Shown: positions 1 to 5,224 of the stretch, one piece after another | Layout of the letters: the number at the start of each line of letters is the position of its first letter | Numbering within the stretch: position 1 is the first letter of the stretch | NCBI GenBank assembly: GCA_943326025.2 | Contig: CALPRR020000171.1 | Location: 1-5,304 of the forward strand | DNA from: Candidatus Kuenenia stuttgartensis | GTDB taxonomy: Bacteria > Bacteroidota > Bacteroidia > Flavobacteriales_D > Crocinitomicaceae | Length of the DNA: 5,304 nucleotides | Direction: 5' to 3' | Notes under the pieces: model-generated | What the model saw: only the letters and a program-made list of their open reading frames with translations | Told to the model about the DNA's origin: nothing | The model's database searches: none | Position numbers and translations under genes: made by a program

Positions 1-134
1 CAAAGAAATTTTTTATTCCAGAGAATGAAGAATTTATCACTTTGAAAATATCAACTTCTGCGTTAAGAACAATTAACAAAAAAGGGATTTCTGCTTGCCT
101 TAAAGAGGCTCGTGAGAAAGGTTATTTAAAATAA
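1..134 (+). CDS. rpmB: 50S ribosomal protein bL28, C-terminal part
   Basis: This is a 5'-truncated gene read from position 3, giving 43 codons before the TAA stop at 132-134. Family members are about 78 residues long, so roughly the second half is present. The visible protein begins KKFFIPEN, continues with ITLKISTSALRTINKKG and ends AREKGYLK. This is the usual bL28 C-terminus: a short beta strand followed by a basic helix whose residues contact 23S rRNA. bL28 is a component of the large ribosomal subunit. The gene lies 45 bp upstream of rpmG on the same strand, the classical rpmB-rpmG pairing. The intervening 45 bp shows no hairpin or consensus promoter, so the two are probably cotranscribed. 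The start and promoter lie outside the window. Identification rests on recognising the sequence pattern plus the neighbour, and is firm. Confidence 0.9.
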   Translation, partial: KKFFIPENEEFITLKISTSALRTINKKGISACLKEAREKGYLK

Positions 135-179
135 TCCTAGTTTGTCCGTTGTGAAATGGTAGAATAAAAAAGTTATAAG

Positions 180-368
180 ATGGCTAAGAAAAGTAAAGGA
201 AATAGAATTCAAGTAATTCTTGAATGTACAGAACATAAAGATTCAGGTCAACCTGGAACTTCTCGTTACATTACAACAAAAAATAGAAAGAATACTCCTG
301 AAAGAATGGAGATTAAAAAATTCAATCCTATTTTAAGAAAGTACACTGTTCATAAAGAAATTAAATAG
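180..368 (+). CDS. rpmG: 50S ribosomal protein bL33 (zinc-free type)
   Basis: This gene encodes a 62-residue basic protein, bL33, which sits near the E site of the large ribosomal subunit. Recognisable stretches are GNRIQVILECTEHK (residues 7-20), TSRYITTKNRKNTPERMEIKKFNP (residues 27-50; hallmark YITTKN at 30-35) and KYTVHKEIK at the end. Zinc-binding bL33 carries two CxxC pairs. Here only one cysteine (Cys16) is present, so this is the C-minus, zinc-independent form, normal for Bacteroidetes. The length matches the family. The ATG at 180 is preceded by an A-rich leader (AAAAAAGTTATAAG) with no Shine-Dalgarno sequence, as expected for the phylum. It lies 45 bp after rpmB and 6 bp before the next small gene, so it is almost certainly part of one operon. 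Confidence 0.96.
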   Translation: MAKKSKGNRIQVILECTEHKDSGQPGTSRYITTKNRKNTPERMEIKKFNPILRKYTVHKEIK

Positions 369-374
369 TAGGAC

Positions 375-527
375 ATGGCAAAGAAAGTAGTAGCTTCGTT
401 ACAAAAAGGTGGCGGTAAAGAGCATTCAAAAGTAATCAAAATGGTAAAAACTGATAAAGGTTCTTACTCATTTAAAGAAGAAATTGTACATAACGACAAA
501 GTTAAAGAGTGGTTTGATAAAAACTAA
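375..527 (+). CDS. DUF4295-type small basic protein, probable ribosomal protein bL38
   Basis: This is a complete 50-codon ORF, ATG at 375 to TAA at 525-527. The protein starts MAKKVVASLQKGGGKEHSK and ends VKEWFDKN. It has 12 lysines against 7 acidic residues and no cysteine, signal peptide or membrane segment. The start MAKK, the glycine-rich KGGGK patch (residues 11-15), the KMVKT segment and the terminal VKEWF are the pattern I associate with DUF4295, a family confined to Bacteroidetes and found directly after rpmG. From memory, a Bacteroidetes-specific large-subunit protein named bL38 was seen in the Flavobacterium johnsoniae ribosome structure. I infer that this gene encodes it, but that equation was not checked. 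The ATG begins 6 nt after the rpmG stop, so the two genes are surely cotranscribed and possibly translationally coupled. A terminator follows 27 nt after the stop. The coding call is firm; the bL38 identity is probable. Confidence 0.88.
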   Translation: MAKKVVASLQKGGGKEHSKVIKMVKTDKGSYSFKEEIVHNDKVKEWFDKN

Positions 528-546
528 TTCTTAAATTATATCTTTT
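513..546 (+). promoter_or_regulatory. Candidate Bacteroidetes-type promoter for ftsY
   Basis: TTTG at 513-516 (inside the end of the DUF4295 gene) is followed after 22 nt by TATCTTTT at 539-546. This matches the Bacteroidetes -7 element TAnnTTTG at all but the last position. The spacer is at the long end of the range described for flavobacterial promoters (about 17-23 nt). A transcript would start near 551-553, immediately before the hairpin at 555-581, so that hairpin would form the 5' end of the ftsY mRNA. In sequence this AT-rich, such near-matches occur by chance, so this is only a candidate. Confidence 0.3.
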
Positions 547-554
547 TAAATATT

Positions 555-592
555 AAGCTTCCTTTTTATACAAGGAAGCTTTTGTTATTTTG
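555..592 (+). terminator. Intrinsic terminator after the ribosomal-protein genes
   Basis: AAGCTTCCTT (555-564) pairs perfectly with AAGGAAGCTT (572-581), a 10-bp stem around the 7-nt loop TTTATAC. It is followed by the U-rich tract TTTGTTATTTTG. It begins 27 nt after the DUF4295 stop and its stem ends 17 nt before the ftsY start. The U tract is interrupted by a G at 584, so termination may be partial and let some transcripts continue into ftsY. Confidence 0.8.
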
Positions 593-598
593 TTTAAT

Positions 599-1552
599 AT
601 GGCATTTTTTGGTTTATTCTCAAAAGAGAAAAAAGAAAATTTAGATAAAGGACTCGAAAAAACGAAGCAAAGTTTTTTTGGTAAAATTGCTAGAATTCTT
701 GTTGGTAAATCTAAAGTTGATTCTGAAGTTTTAGATAACTTAGAAGAGATTTTGATTTCATCTGATGTTGGAGTTGAGACAACTCTTAAGATTATTGAAA
801 GAATTGAAGAGAGAGTTTCTAGAGATAAGGTTTTGGGGACTGATGAGTTGAATACAGTTCTTAGAGAAGAGATTGCTAATTTGTTAGAAGAGAATAATGC
901 GACTAATCTAGTTGGATTTGATTTACCAAAGCACGAAGGTAATCCACATGTTATAATGGTGGTTGGAGTGAATGGCGTTGGTAAAACAACTACTATTGGA
1001 AAGTTAGCTCATCAATTTAAGAAAGCTAATAAAAAAGTTGTTCTTGGAGCTGCAGATACATTTAGAGCCGCAGCAGTTGATCAATTAATCATTTGGTCAG
1101 AAAGAGTTGGGGTTCCAATCGTTCAACAAGGTATGGGAGCTGATCCCGCTTCAGTAGCTTTTGATGCTTTGCAATCTGCTAAATCTCAAAATGCGGATGT
1201 TGTGATTATTGATACAGCAGGAAGATTACACAACAAAGTGAATTTGATGAATGAATTAAGCAAAATCAAACGTGTAATGGAAAAAGTTGTTCCAGGTGCT
1301 CCCCATGAGATTCTTTTAGTTTTAGATGGTTCAACTGGACAAAATGCATTTGAGCAAGCAAAGCAATTTTCTTTAGCAACTGACATTAATGCTTTAGCAA
1401 TAACAAAATTAGATGGAACGGCTAAAGGTGGTGTTGTCATTGGAATTTCAGATCAAATGAAAATCCCAGTTAGATACATCGGAATTGGAGAAGGGATAGA
1501 AGATCTTCAAATTTTCGATCGAAACGAATTTGTTAATTCTTTGTTTTCTTAA
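599..1552 (+). CDS. ftsY: Signal recognition particle receptor GTPase FtsY
   Basis: FtsY is the receptor that docks SRP-ribosome-nascent chain complexes at the inner membrane and delivers membrane proteins to SecYEG through reciprocal GTP hydrolysis with Ffh. The 317-residue protein has an N domain (about residues 15-100, containing LEEILISSDVGV) and an NG GTPase domain. Visible motifs are the P-loop GVNGVGKTT (123-131), DTFRAAA (153-159), the insertion-box neighbourhood QQGMGADPASVAFDA (176-190), the G3 motif DTAGR (205-209), G4 TKLDG (269-273) and the closing GIGEGIEDL. The long acidic A domain of E. coli FtsY is absent; a short basic, phenylalanine-rich N-terminus (MAFFGLFSKEKKE) probably acts as the membrane-binding amphipathic segment. 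I chose the ATG at 599. An in-frame TTG at 590 would add three residues but lies in the terminator U tract and gives an atypical start. It follows the rpmB-rpmG-DUF4295 cluster, its usual place in Bacteroidetes. Confidence 0.97.
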   Translation: MAFFGLFSKEKKENLDKGLEKTKQSFFGKIARILVGKSKVDSEVLDNLEEILISSDVGVETTLKIIERIEERVSRDKVLGTDELNTVLREEIANLLEENNATNLVGFDLPKHEGNPHVIMVVGVNGVGKTTTIGKLAHQFKKANKKVVLGAADTFRAAAVDQLIIWSERVGVPIVQQGMGADPASVAFDALQSAKSQNADVVIIDTAGRLHNKVNLMNELSKIKRVMEKVVPGAPHEILLVLDGSTGQNAFEQAKQFSLATDINALAITKLDGTAKGGVVIGISDQMKIPVRYIGIGEGIEDLQIFDRNEFVNSLFS

Positions 1553-1575
1553 ATTCAATATTAAAATTTTAATGG

Positions 1576-1605
1576 AAAAGGTTAACAAAAAGTTAGCCTT
1601 TTTTT
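1576..1605 (+). terminator. Intrinsic terminator of ftsY
   Basis: AAAAGGTTAAC (1576-1586) pairs with GTTAGCCTTTT (1592-1602) through 11 base pairs including one T-G wobble, around an AAAAA loop. It runs into an uninterrupted T stretch (1599-1605). It starts 23 nt after the ftsY stop. It separates ftsY from the thioesterase gene, so the latter needs its own promoter. Confidence 0.88.
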
Positions 1606-1621
1606 GTGTAATTTACAATAT

Positions 1622-1666
1622 TCTAATTATCTCTAATAATATTATAAATCATTATTCTAATAATAT
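1622..1666 (+). repeat. AT-rich direct and inverted repeats in the thioesterase leader
   Basis: TCTAATAATAT occurs twice, at 1632-1642 and 1656-1666, with a degenerate copy TCTAATTATCT at 1622-1632. The last copy runs into the ATG at 1665. The same stretch contains the inverted repeat ATTATT-CT-AATAAT (1651-1664) and the palindrome ATAATATTAT (1636-1645). The repeats are directly visible. Whether they are an operator or only low-complexity AT sequence cannot be told from one genome. Confidence 0.35.
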
Positions 1667-2213
1667 GACTTACAAAACAGTTCTTGAGTCTGAAACAACA
1701 ATTACAGAATTGATGATACCATCTTATGCAAATTTTGGTGGTAAGGTTCATGGAGGAATTCTTTTGTCAATGATGGATAAAGTAGCATATGTATGTGCTA
1801 CTAAACATTCTGGAGCTTATTGTGTTACTGTAGCTGTAGAAGGAGTTGAGTTTTTAACACCAGTTGAAGTTGGAGAACTTGTTTCTTTAAAAGCATCGGT
1901 TAATTATGTTGGTAATTCAACAATGATCGTAGGTATACGAGTTGAATCATTGAATCCTAAAACAGGTGTTATGAGACATTCTAATTCTTGTTATTTTACA
2001 ATGGCAGCAAAAAATGAAGAGAATCAATTAATTGAAGTTCCAGGTTTAAGAATTGAAAATCAAGAACAATTAAGAAGATTTAATGAGGGAAAAAAATTAA
2101 AAGAGTTTTCCATTAAAAAAAGAGAATTGTTAAAATCTGATTTATCTGGTTTTTCTTTTGCTGATTTAATTCAACAATGCGATGGTGAAAAAGTAGATAT
2201 CACTTTATTATAA
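1665..2213 (+). CDS. Hotdog-fold acyl-CoA thioesterase
   Basis: The gene encodes a 182-residue cytoplasmic protein of the BACH/YciA-like acyl-CoA hydrolase family, which hydrolyses acyl-CoA thioesters to free fatty acid and CoA. The hotdog signature is clear: ANFGGKVHGGILLSMMDKVAY (residues 22-42). Asn23, the Gly-Gly pair at the start of the central helix, and Asp38 correspond to the active-site Asn and Asp of this family. VEFLTPVEVGEL (61-72) gives the next strands. A single hotdog domain spans about residues 5-115, followed by a charged tail (116-182) containing EQLRRFNEGKK. Hexamer or trimer-of-dimer assembly is usual for the family; the substrate chain length cannot be read from the sequence. 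The ATG at 1665 gives a normal hotdog N-terminus. The frame stays open upstream to 1530, but that part overlaps ftsY and its terminator and is not protein-like. No strong consensus promoter was found between the ftsY terminator and the start. It converges with rluF, with 2 bp between stop codons. Confidence 0.88.
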   Translation: MTYKTVLESETTITELMIPSYANFGGKVHGGILLSMMDKVAYVCATKHSGAYCVTVAVEGVEFLTPVEVGELVSLKASVNYVGNSTMIVGIRVESLNPKTGVMRHSNSCYFTMAAKNEENQLIEVPGLRIENQEQLRRFNEGKKLKEFSIKKRELLKSDLSGFSFADLIQQCDGEKVDITLL

Positions 2214-2215
2214 CT

Positions 2216-2947
2216 TTAAAAATGAGTTTTAGTTGAATCTGATAAAAGTTTATATAACACTATCATTTCATCTTCAGAAATATATCGCCATTTTCCAACA
2301 GGTAAATCTAGCTCTACATTCATAATTCTAGTTCGTTTAAGCCTGTAAACATCATAGTTCAAATATTCACACATTCTTCTGATTTGTCTATTTAAACCTT
2401 GAGTCAAGATTATTCTAAATTCAAATCTACCAGTTTGTTCAACGAAGCATTTTCTTGTAACTGTATCAAGAATAGGAACACCGTTACTCATCTTTTGAAT
2501 GAAATCGTTTGTAATAGGTTTGTCTACAGAAACGATGTATTCTTTTTCGTGATTGTTTCTAGCTCTTAAAATTTTATTGACGATATCACCATCATTGGTT
2601 AAGAAGATTAAACCTTCACTTGGTTTGTCTAATCGTCCAATTGGGAAGATTCGTTTTGGAAAATTGATATAATCAATAATGTTGTCTTTTTCAACTTTTG
2701 TATCTGTTGTACAAACAATTCCGACAGGTTTATGGAATGCAATATAAACTGGTTTTTCTTTTGCTTCTGAAATTAATTTACCATTTACATGAACTTCATC
2801 AGTTGGACTAACTTTTGTTCCCATTTCAGGAACTTTGCCGTTGATAGTAACTTTTCCTTCTTCAATCAATTTATCAGCCGCTCTTCTTGAACAATAGCCA
2901 ACTTCACTTAAATATTTATTTATTCTGATTGATTGAGATTCTTCCAT
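2216..2947 (-). CDS. rluF: 23S rRNA pseudouridine synthase RluF
   Basis: The gene encodes a 243-residue enzyme of the RsuA/RluB/E/F family, which isomerises a specific uridine to pseudouridine in rRNA. In E. coli RluF the target is U2604 of 23S rRNA, next to the peptidyl transferase centre. An N-terminal S4 RNA-binding domain covers about residues 6-60 (INKYLSEVGYCSRRAADKLI at 9-28). The catalytic domain carries GRLDKPSEGL (104-113), in which Asp107 is the nucleophile. The distal motif LTQGLNRQIRRMCEYLNYDV (181-200), followed by KRTRIMNV (204-211), is the RluF-type signature that separates it from RsuA and RluB/E. The ATG at 2945-2947 places MEESQSIRINKYL directly before the S4 domain. It lies 33 bp downstream of the transporter gene on the same strand but has its own consensus promoter. 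No terminator is visible at its 3' end, which abuts the convergent thioesterase gene. Confidence 0.92.
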   Translation of the reverse strand: MEESQSIRINKYLSEVGYCSRRAADKLIEEGKVTINGKVPEMGTKVSPTDEVHVNGKLISEAKEKPVYIAFHKPVGIVCTTDTKVEKDNIIDYINFPKRIFPIGRLDKPSEGLIFLTNDGDIVNKILRARNNHEKEYIVSVDKPITNDFIQKMSNGVPILDTVTRKCFVEQTGRFEFRIILTQGLNRQIRRMCEYLNYDVYRLKRTRIMNVELDLPVGKWRYISEDEMIVLYKLLSDSTKTHF

Positions 2948-2967
2948 TCTTTAATTTTATTCAGATA

Positions 2968-2999
2968 CAAAAGTAAGCAATTACTCTCCATCTTTCAAA
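2968..2999 (-). promoter_or_regulatory. Full-consensus Bacteroidetes sigma-A promoter for rluF
   Basis: Read on the - strand, TTTG (2999-2996) is followed after exactly 20 nt by TACTTTTG (2975-2968). Both the -33 element and the -7 element TAnnTTTG match the Bacteroidetes consensus at every defined position. Transcription would start near 2962, giving a leader of about 15 nt before the rluF ATG at 2947. The -33 element lies inside the last codons of the upstream transporter gene. Confidence 0.72.
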
Positions 3000-3628
3000 T
3001 AATTACCAATAACATTGTGCCCAAGATAAATTAAGGGGGTGAGTAAAACGGCAATTATTAATTTGGCAGTATATCCAGTAAATCCAATAGTAAAAAACTC
3101 ATTTAATGTAATTTTACCTGGTAGATAAAAGGCAATTCCTAATACGATAAATGAATCAATTAATTGAGAAAATACAGTTGAACCAGTTGCTCTTAACCAA
3201 ATATAACGATCACCTGTTCTTTTTTTGAAATGAGAGAAAATGGCAATATCTAATAATTGTGAAATAACAAATGCTATAATGCTACCAATGATAATTAAAA
3301 CTCCTTGACCAAATACAGCATAAAATTGATTGTCATTTACTGGTGAAATTGAAGAAGCAGGAACTTGCAGTCCGACCAATAATATAACCAAGGCATAAGC
3401 TATTAAAGCTGCGGTAAGCAGAGTTAGTTTACGAACACCTTTATGCCCGAAATATTCATTAATCAAATCAGTTGTAATAAAAACAATAGGCCAAGGCAAA
3501 ATACCAATACTCAAAGTATAGCCAGCTATTTGAATCAGCTTACCACCAATTAATTCAGCAACCACTGCATTGGTGATAAAAATTCCTGCTAGGATTATGA
3601 AAACGATATTCTTTTTGGATTGAAACAT
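2981..3628 (-). CDS. yhhQ: Queuosine precursor transporter, YhhQ family (DUF165)
   Basis: The gene encodes a 215-residue integral inner-membrane protein of the YhhQ/ECF-like vitamin-uptake type. It is inferred to import 7-deazaguanine precursors (preQ0 or preQ1) for queuosine modification of tRNA. Six hydrophobic segments are visible: about residues 8-27, 34-54, 68-88, 106-130, 150-169 and 178-206. Family landmarks are AELIGGK (24-30), the polar D-LINEYFGHKGVRK stretch (54-67), QLLDIAIFSHFKKRTG (124-139) and WLRATGSTVFSQLIDS (144-159). The conserved charged residues lie in or next to membrane helices. The start at 3626-3628 gives a short basic N-terminus (MFQSKK) before the first helix, consistent with a cytoplasmic N-terminus. 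It follows icd, but the icd terminator intervenes, so it is probably transcribed separately. The family call is confident; the exact substrate is inferred from E. coli YhhQ. Confidence 0.9.
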   Translation of the reverse strand: MFQSKKNIVFIILAGIFITNAVVAELIGGKLIQIAGYTLSIGILPWPIVFITTDLINEYFGHKGVRKLTLLTAALIAYALVILLVGLQVPASSISPVNDNQFYAVFGQGVLIIIGSIIAFVISQLLDIAIFSHFKKRTGDRYIWLRATGSTVFSQLIDSFIVLGIAFYLPGKITLNEFFTIGFTGYTAKLIIAVLLTPLIYLGHNVIGNYLKDGE

Positions 3629-3657
3629 AAATGTTAATTTATGAATTAAAGATAAAT

Positions 3658-3692
3658 AAAAAAAACTCCCCGAAATTTCTTCCGAGGAGTTT
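3658..3692 (-). terminator. Intrinsic terminator of icd
   Basis: On the - strand AAACTCCTCGGAA (3692-3680) pairs with TTTCGGGGAGTTT (3675-3663) through 13 pairs including two G-T wobbles, around the 4-nt loop GAAA. Eight consecutive T residues follow at the end of the stem (3665-3658). It starts 26 nt after the icd stop. The + strand reading has no comparable T run, so it acts on - strand transcripts. This is the strongest terminator in the window. Confidence 0.92.
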
Positions 3693-3717
3693 AATATTTA
3701 TAAGAAGGAAAAATGAA

Positions 3718-4947
3718 TTATCCTACTTTCAATTTTAATGCATTATCTAAAGCATCTAAGAATTCTTCAGTGTAAACATAATGTTCACCATGATTCACTT
3801 TGTTACCGTGAATACAAACCGCTAAATCTTTAGTCATAACTCCAGACTCAACAACTTCAATACAAACTTCTTCTAATTTTGTACAGAAATCAATTAATTC
3901 TTGGTTATTATCTAATTTACCTCTAAAAGCTAAACCTCTAGTCCAAGCGAAAATTGAAGCGATTGGGTTTGTAGATGTTTTCTTGCCAGCTTGGTGGTCT
4001 CTGTAGTGACGAGTTACAGTTCCGTGAGCAGCTTCAGCTTCCATAACCTCTCCGTCTGGAGTGATTAAAACAGAAGTCATTAAACCTAAAGAACCAAAAC
4101 CTTGAGCAACAGTGTCAGATTGAACGTCACCATCATAGTTTTTACAAGCCCAAACAAAGTTACCATTCCATTTCAATGCAGAAGCAACCATGTCATCAAT
4201 TAAACGGTGCTCGTAAACGATACCTGCTTCATCAAATTGTGCTTTGTATTCTGCTTCGAAAATTTCTTGGAAAATATCTTTAAAGAAACCGTCGTATTTT
4301 TTTAAGATTGTATTTTTTGTAGATAAGTACAAAGGCCATTTTTTGCTTAAAGCCATGTTGAAACAAGATTTAGCAAATCCACGGATAGACTCTTCCGTGT
4401 TATACATTGCCATTCCAACTCCATTTCCTTTGTAATTGTATACTTCAAAAGATTGAACTTCGCTTCCATCTTCAGGAGTAAAAGTCATCGTTAATTTTCC
4501 TTTCCCTTTGAAAACTGCATCAGTAGCTCTGTATTGATCACCAAAAGCGTGACGACCAACGATAATTGGAGCAGTCCAATTAGTAACTAATCTTGGAACG
4601 TTTTGACAAACGATTGGCTCACGGAATACAGTACCATCTAAAATGTTACGAATTGTACCATTTGGAGATTTCCACATAGATTTCAAATTGAACTCTTTTA
4701 CACGGTCTTCATCTGGTGTAATTGTAGCACATTTAATACCTACTTTGTGAACTTTGATTGCTTCAGCAGCATCAATTGTAATTTGGTCATTTGAAGCATC
4801 ACGGCTTTCTATTCCTAAATCATAATATTTGATATCTAAATCTAGGTATGGTAAAACCAATTTGTCTTTAATGAATTTCCAAATGATTCTTGTCATTTCG
4901 TCTCCGTCCAATTCTACGATTGGATTAGCTACTTTAATTTTAGACAT
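3718..4947 (-). CDS. icd: NADP-dependent isocitrate dehydrogenase, eukaryotic-type
   Basis: This cytoplasmic TCA-cycle enzyme converts isocitrate and NADP+ to 2-oxoglutarate, CO2 and NADPH. The 409-residue protein aligns by eye almost without gaps to the human IDH1/IDH2 type (subfamily II homodimer) rather than to E. coli Icd. Substrate-binding residues in IDH1-equivalent positions are Ser94 and Arg100 in SPNGTIRNIL, Arg109 in VFREP and Arg132 in GRHAFGDQYRATD (131-143), with Tyr139. The catalytic lysine is Lys211 in STKNTILKKYDG. Metal ligands are Asp251 in RLIDDMVA and Asp274 and Asp278 in NYDGDVQSD. The NADP-binding loop is AAHGTVTRHYR (306-316), with His314 and Arg313 suited to the 2'-phosphate. 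All are intact and the length is normal. The ATG at 4945-4947 gives MSKIKVANPIVELDGDEMTR, the expected N-terminus. It has its own promoter and terminator and so is probably monocistronic. Its codon choice looks somewhat richer in C-ending codons than its neighbours, fitting high expression. Confidence 0.97.
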   Translation of the reverse strand: MSKIKVANPIVELDGDEMTRIIWKFIKDKLVLPYLDLDIKYYDLGIESRDASNDQITIDAAEAIKVHKVGIKCATITPDEDRVKEFNLKSMWKSPNGTIRNILDGTVFREPIVCQNVPRLVTNWTAPIIVGRHAFGDQYRATDAVFKGKGKLTMTFTPEDGSEVQSFEVYNYKGNGVGMAMYNTEESIRGFAKSCFNMALSKKWPLYLSTKNTILKKYDGFFKDIFQEIFEAEYKAQFDEAGIVYEHRLIDDMVASALKWNGNFVWACKNYDGDVQSDTVAQGFGSLGLMTSVLITPDGEVMEAEAAHGTVTRHYRDHQAGKKTSTNPIASIFAWTRGLAFRGKLDNNQELIDFCTKLEEVCIEVVESGVMTKDLAVCIHGNKVNHGEHYVYTEEFLDALDNALKLKVG

Positions 4948-4972
4948 ATTCCTTACTTTTAAATTTTTTTGA

Positions 4973-4980
4973 CAAATATA
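4973..4980 (-). promoter_or_regulatory. -7 element of the icd promoter
   Basis: On the - strand TATATTTG (4980-4973) is a perfect match to the Bacteroidetes -7 element TAnnTTTG. It places the transcription start near 4967 and gives an A/T-rich leader of about 20 nt before the icd ATG at 4947. No TTTG or TTG lies at the proper distance upstream; the best is a degenerate ATG (5005-5003) at 22 nt. The AAGGA near the start (4954-4950) is only 2 nt from the ATG, too close to serve as a Shine-Dalgarno site. Confidence 0.62.
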
Positions 4981-5078
4981 CCTTTTAAAGAATAATTAAT
5001 TTCATTTTTTTAGATTGTTTATTAACTCTTTTTCAAAAAAGTTATTAATTAGTTTAAGATGAATTTCCGTTAAATAAA

Positions 5079-5106
5079 TATCACAACTTATTAAAAATTA
5101 TCACAA
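5079..5106 (+). repeat. Two TATCACAA direct repeats spaced 20 bp
   Basis: TATCACAA occurs at 5079-5086 and again at 5099-5106. The start-to-start distance is exactly 20 bp, close to two helical turns, so both copies face the same side of the DNA. They lie about 120-145 bp upstream of the last gene's start. The sequence contains C and is less trivially AT-rich than its surroundings. It could be a paired operator half-site; the function is unknown. Confidence 0.35.
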
Positions 5107-5224
5107 TCTTTAATTTAAAACGGATTTGATTAAAGAAAAACCAAAATTGCTTCAAATGTTGGATATACTTTCTGAAATATATTCTCTAACTTTATAGCTT
5201 AAAATAGTCCAATTAAATAGAAGT

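Larger units (their letters stand above)
4948..5224. other. Divergent intergenic region between icd and the last gene
   Basis: This 277-bp, very AT-rich stretch has stop codons scattered in all frames and no ORF of interest. It must hold two divergent promoters. On the icd side there is the -7 element at 4973-4980. On the + strand side the best candidate is TAACTTTA (5187-5194), one mismatch from TAnnTTTG, with TTG at 5159-5161. The 25-nt spacer is longer than usual, so this promoter is unproven. The 20-bp-spaced repeat at 5079-5106 and a weak bulged hairpin at 5024-5043 are the only other structure seen. Confidence 0.7.

Noticed and set aside
590..598. TTG start giving ftsY three extra residues
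   Set aside because: It lies in the U tract of the preceding terminator. The ATG at 599 gives the typical MxFF start of flavobacterial FtsY.
1186..1440. 84-codon antisense ORF within ftsY
   Set aside because: It is a frame shadow of a strongly conserved gene. The product has no domain-like pattern, and the region has no promoter or leader of its own.
1603..1631. TTG (1604-1606) plus TAATTATC (1624-1631) as a thioesterase promoter
   Set aside because: The spacing of 17 nt is acceptable, but the -7 box matches only four of six defined positions in a region where such matches are common.
1530..1664. In-frame upstream extension of the thioesterase ORF beginning inside ftsY
   Set aside because: It overlaps the ftsY 3' end, translates through the ftsY terminator, and would add 45 residues unlike any hotdog thioesterase N-terminus. 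The ATG at 1665 fits the family.
2212..2234. Possible bidirectional hairpin at the convergent junction
   Set aside because: The stem has a 2-nt bulge and only weak A-T pairs apart from one C-G, and it lacks a U tract on either side.
3647..3654. TATCTTTA on the - strand as a -7 element for the transporter gene
   Set aside because: It is one mismatch from TAnnTTTG, but no TTTG or TTG lies at the right distance upstream, where the icd terminator sits. Plausible but not distinguishable from chance.
4244..4435. 63-codon antisense ORF within icd
   Set aside because: It is complementary to the conserved icd core; the composition is explained by the opposite strand and there is no independent start signal.
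5024..5043. AACTCTTTTTC / AAAAAAGTT hairpin
   Set aside because: It is almost all A-T pairs with a bulged C and a minimal loop, and it is not followed by a T run. It is unlikely to be stable or a terminator.
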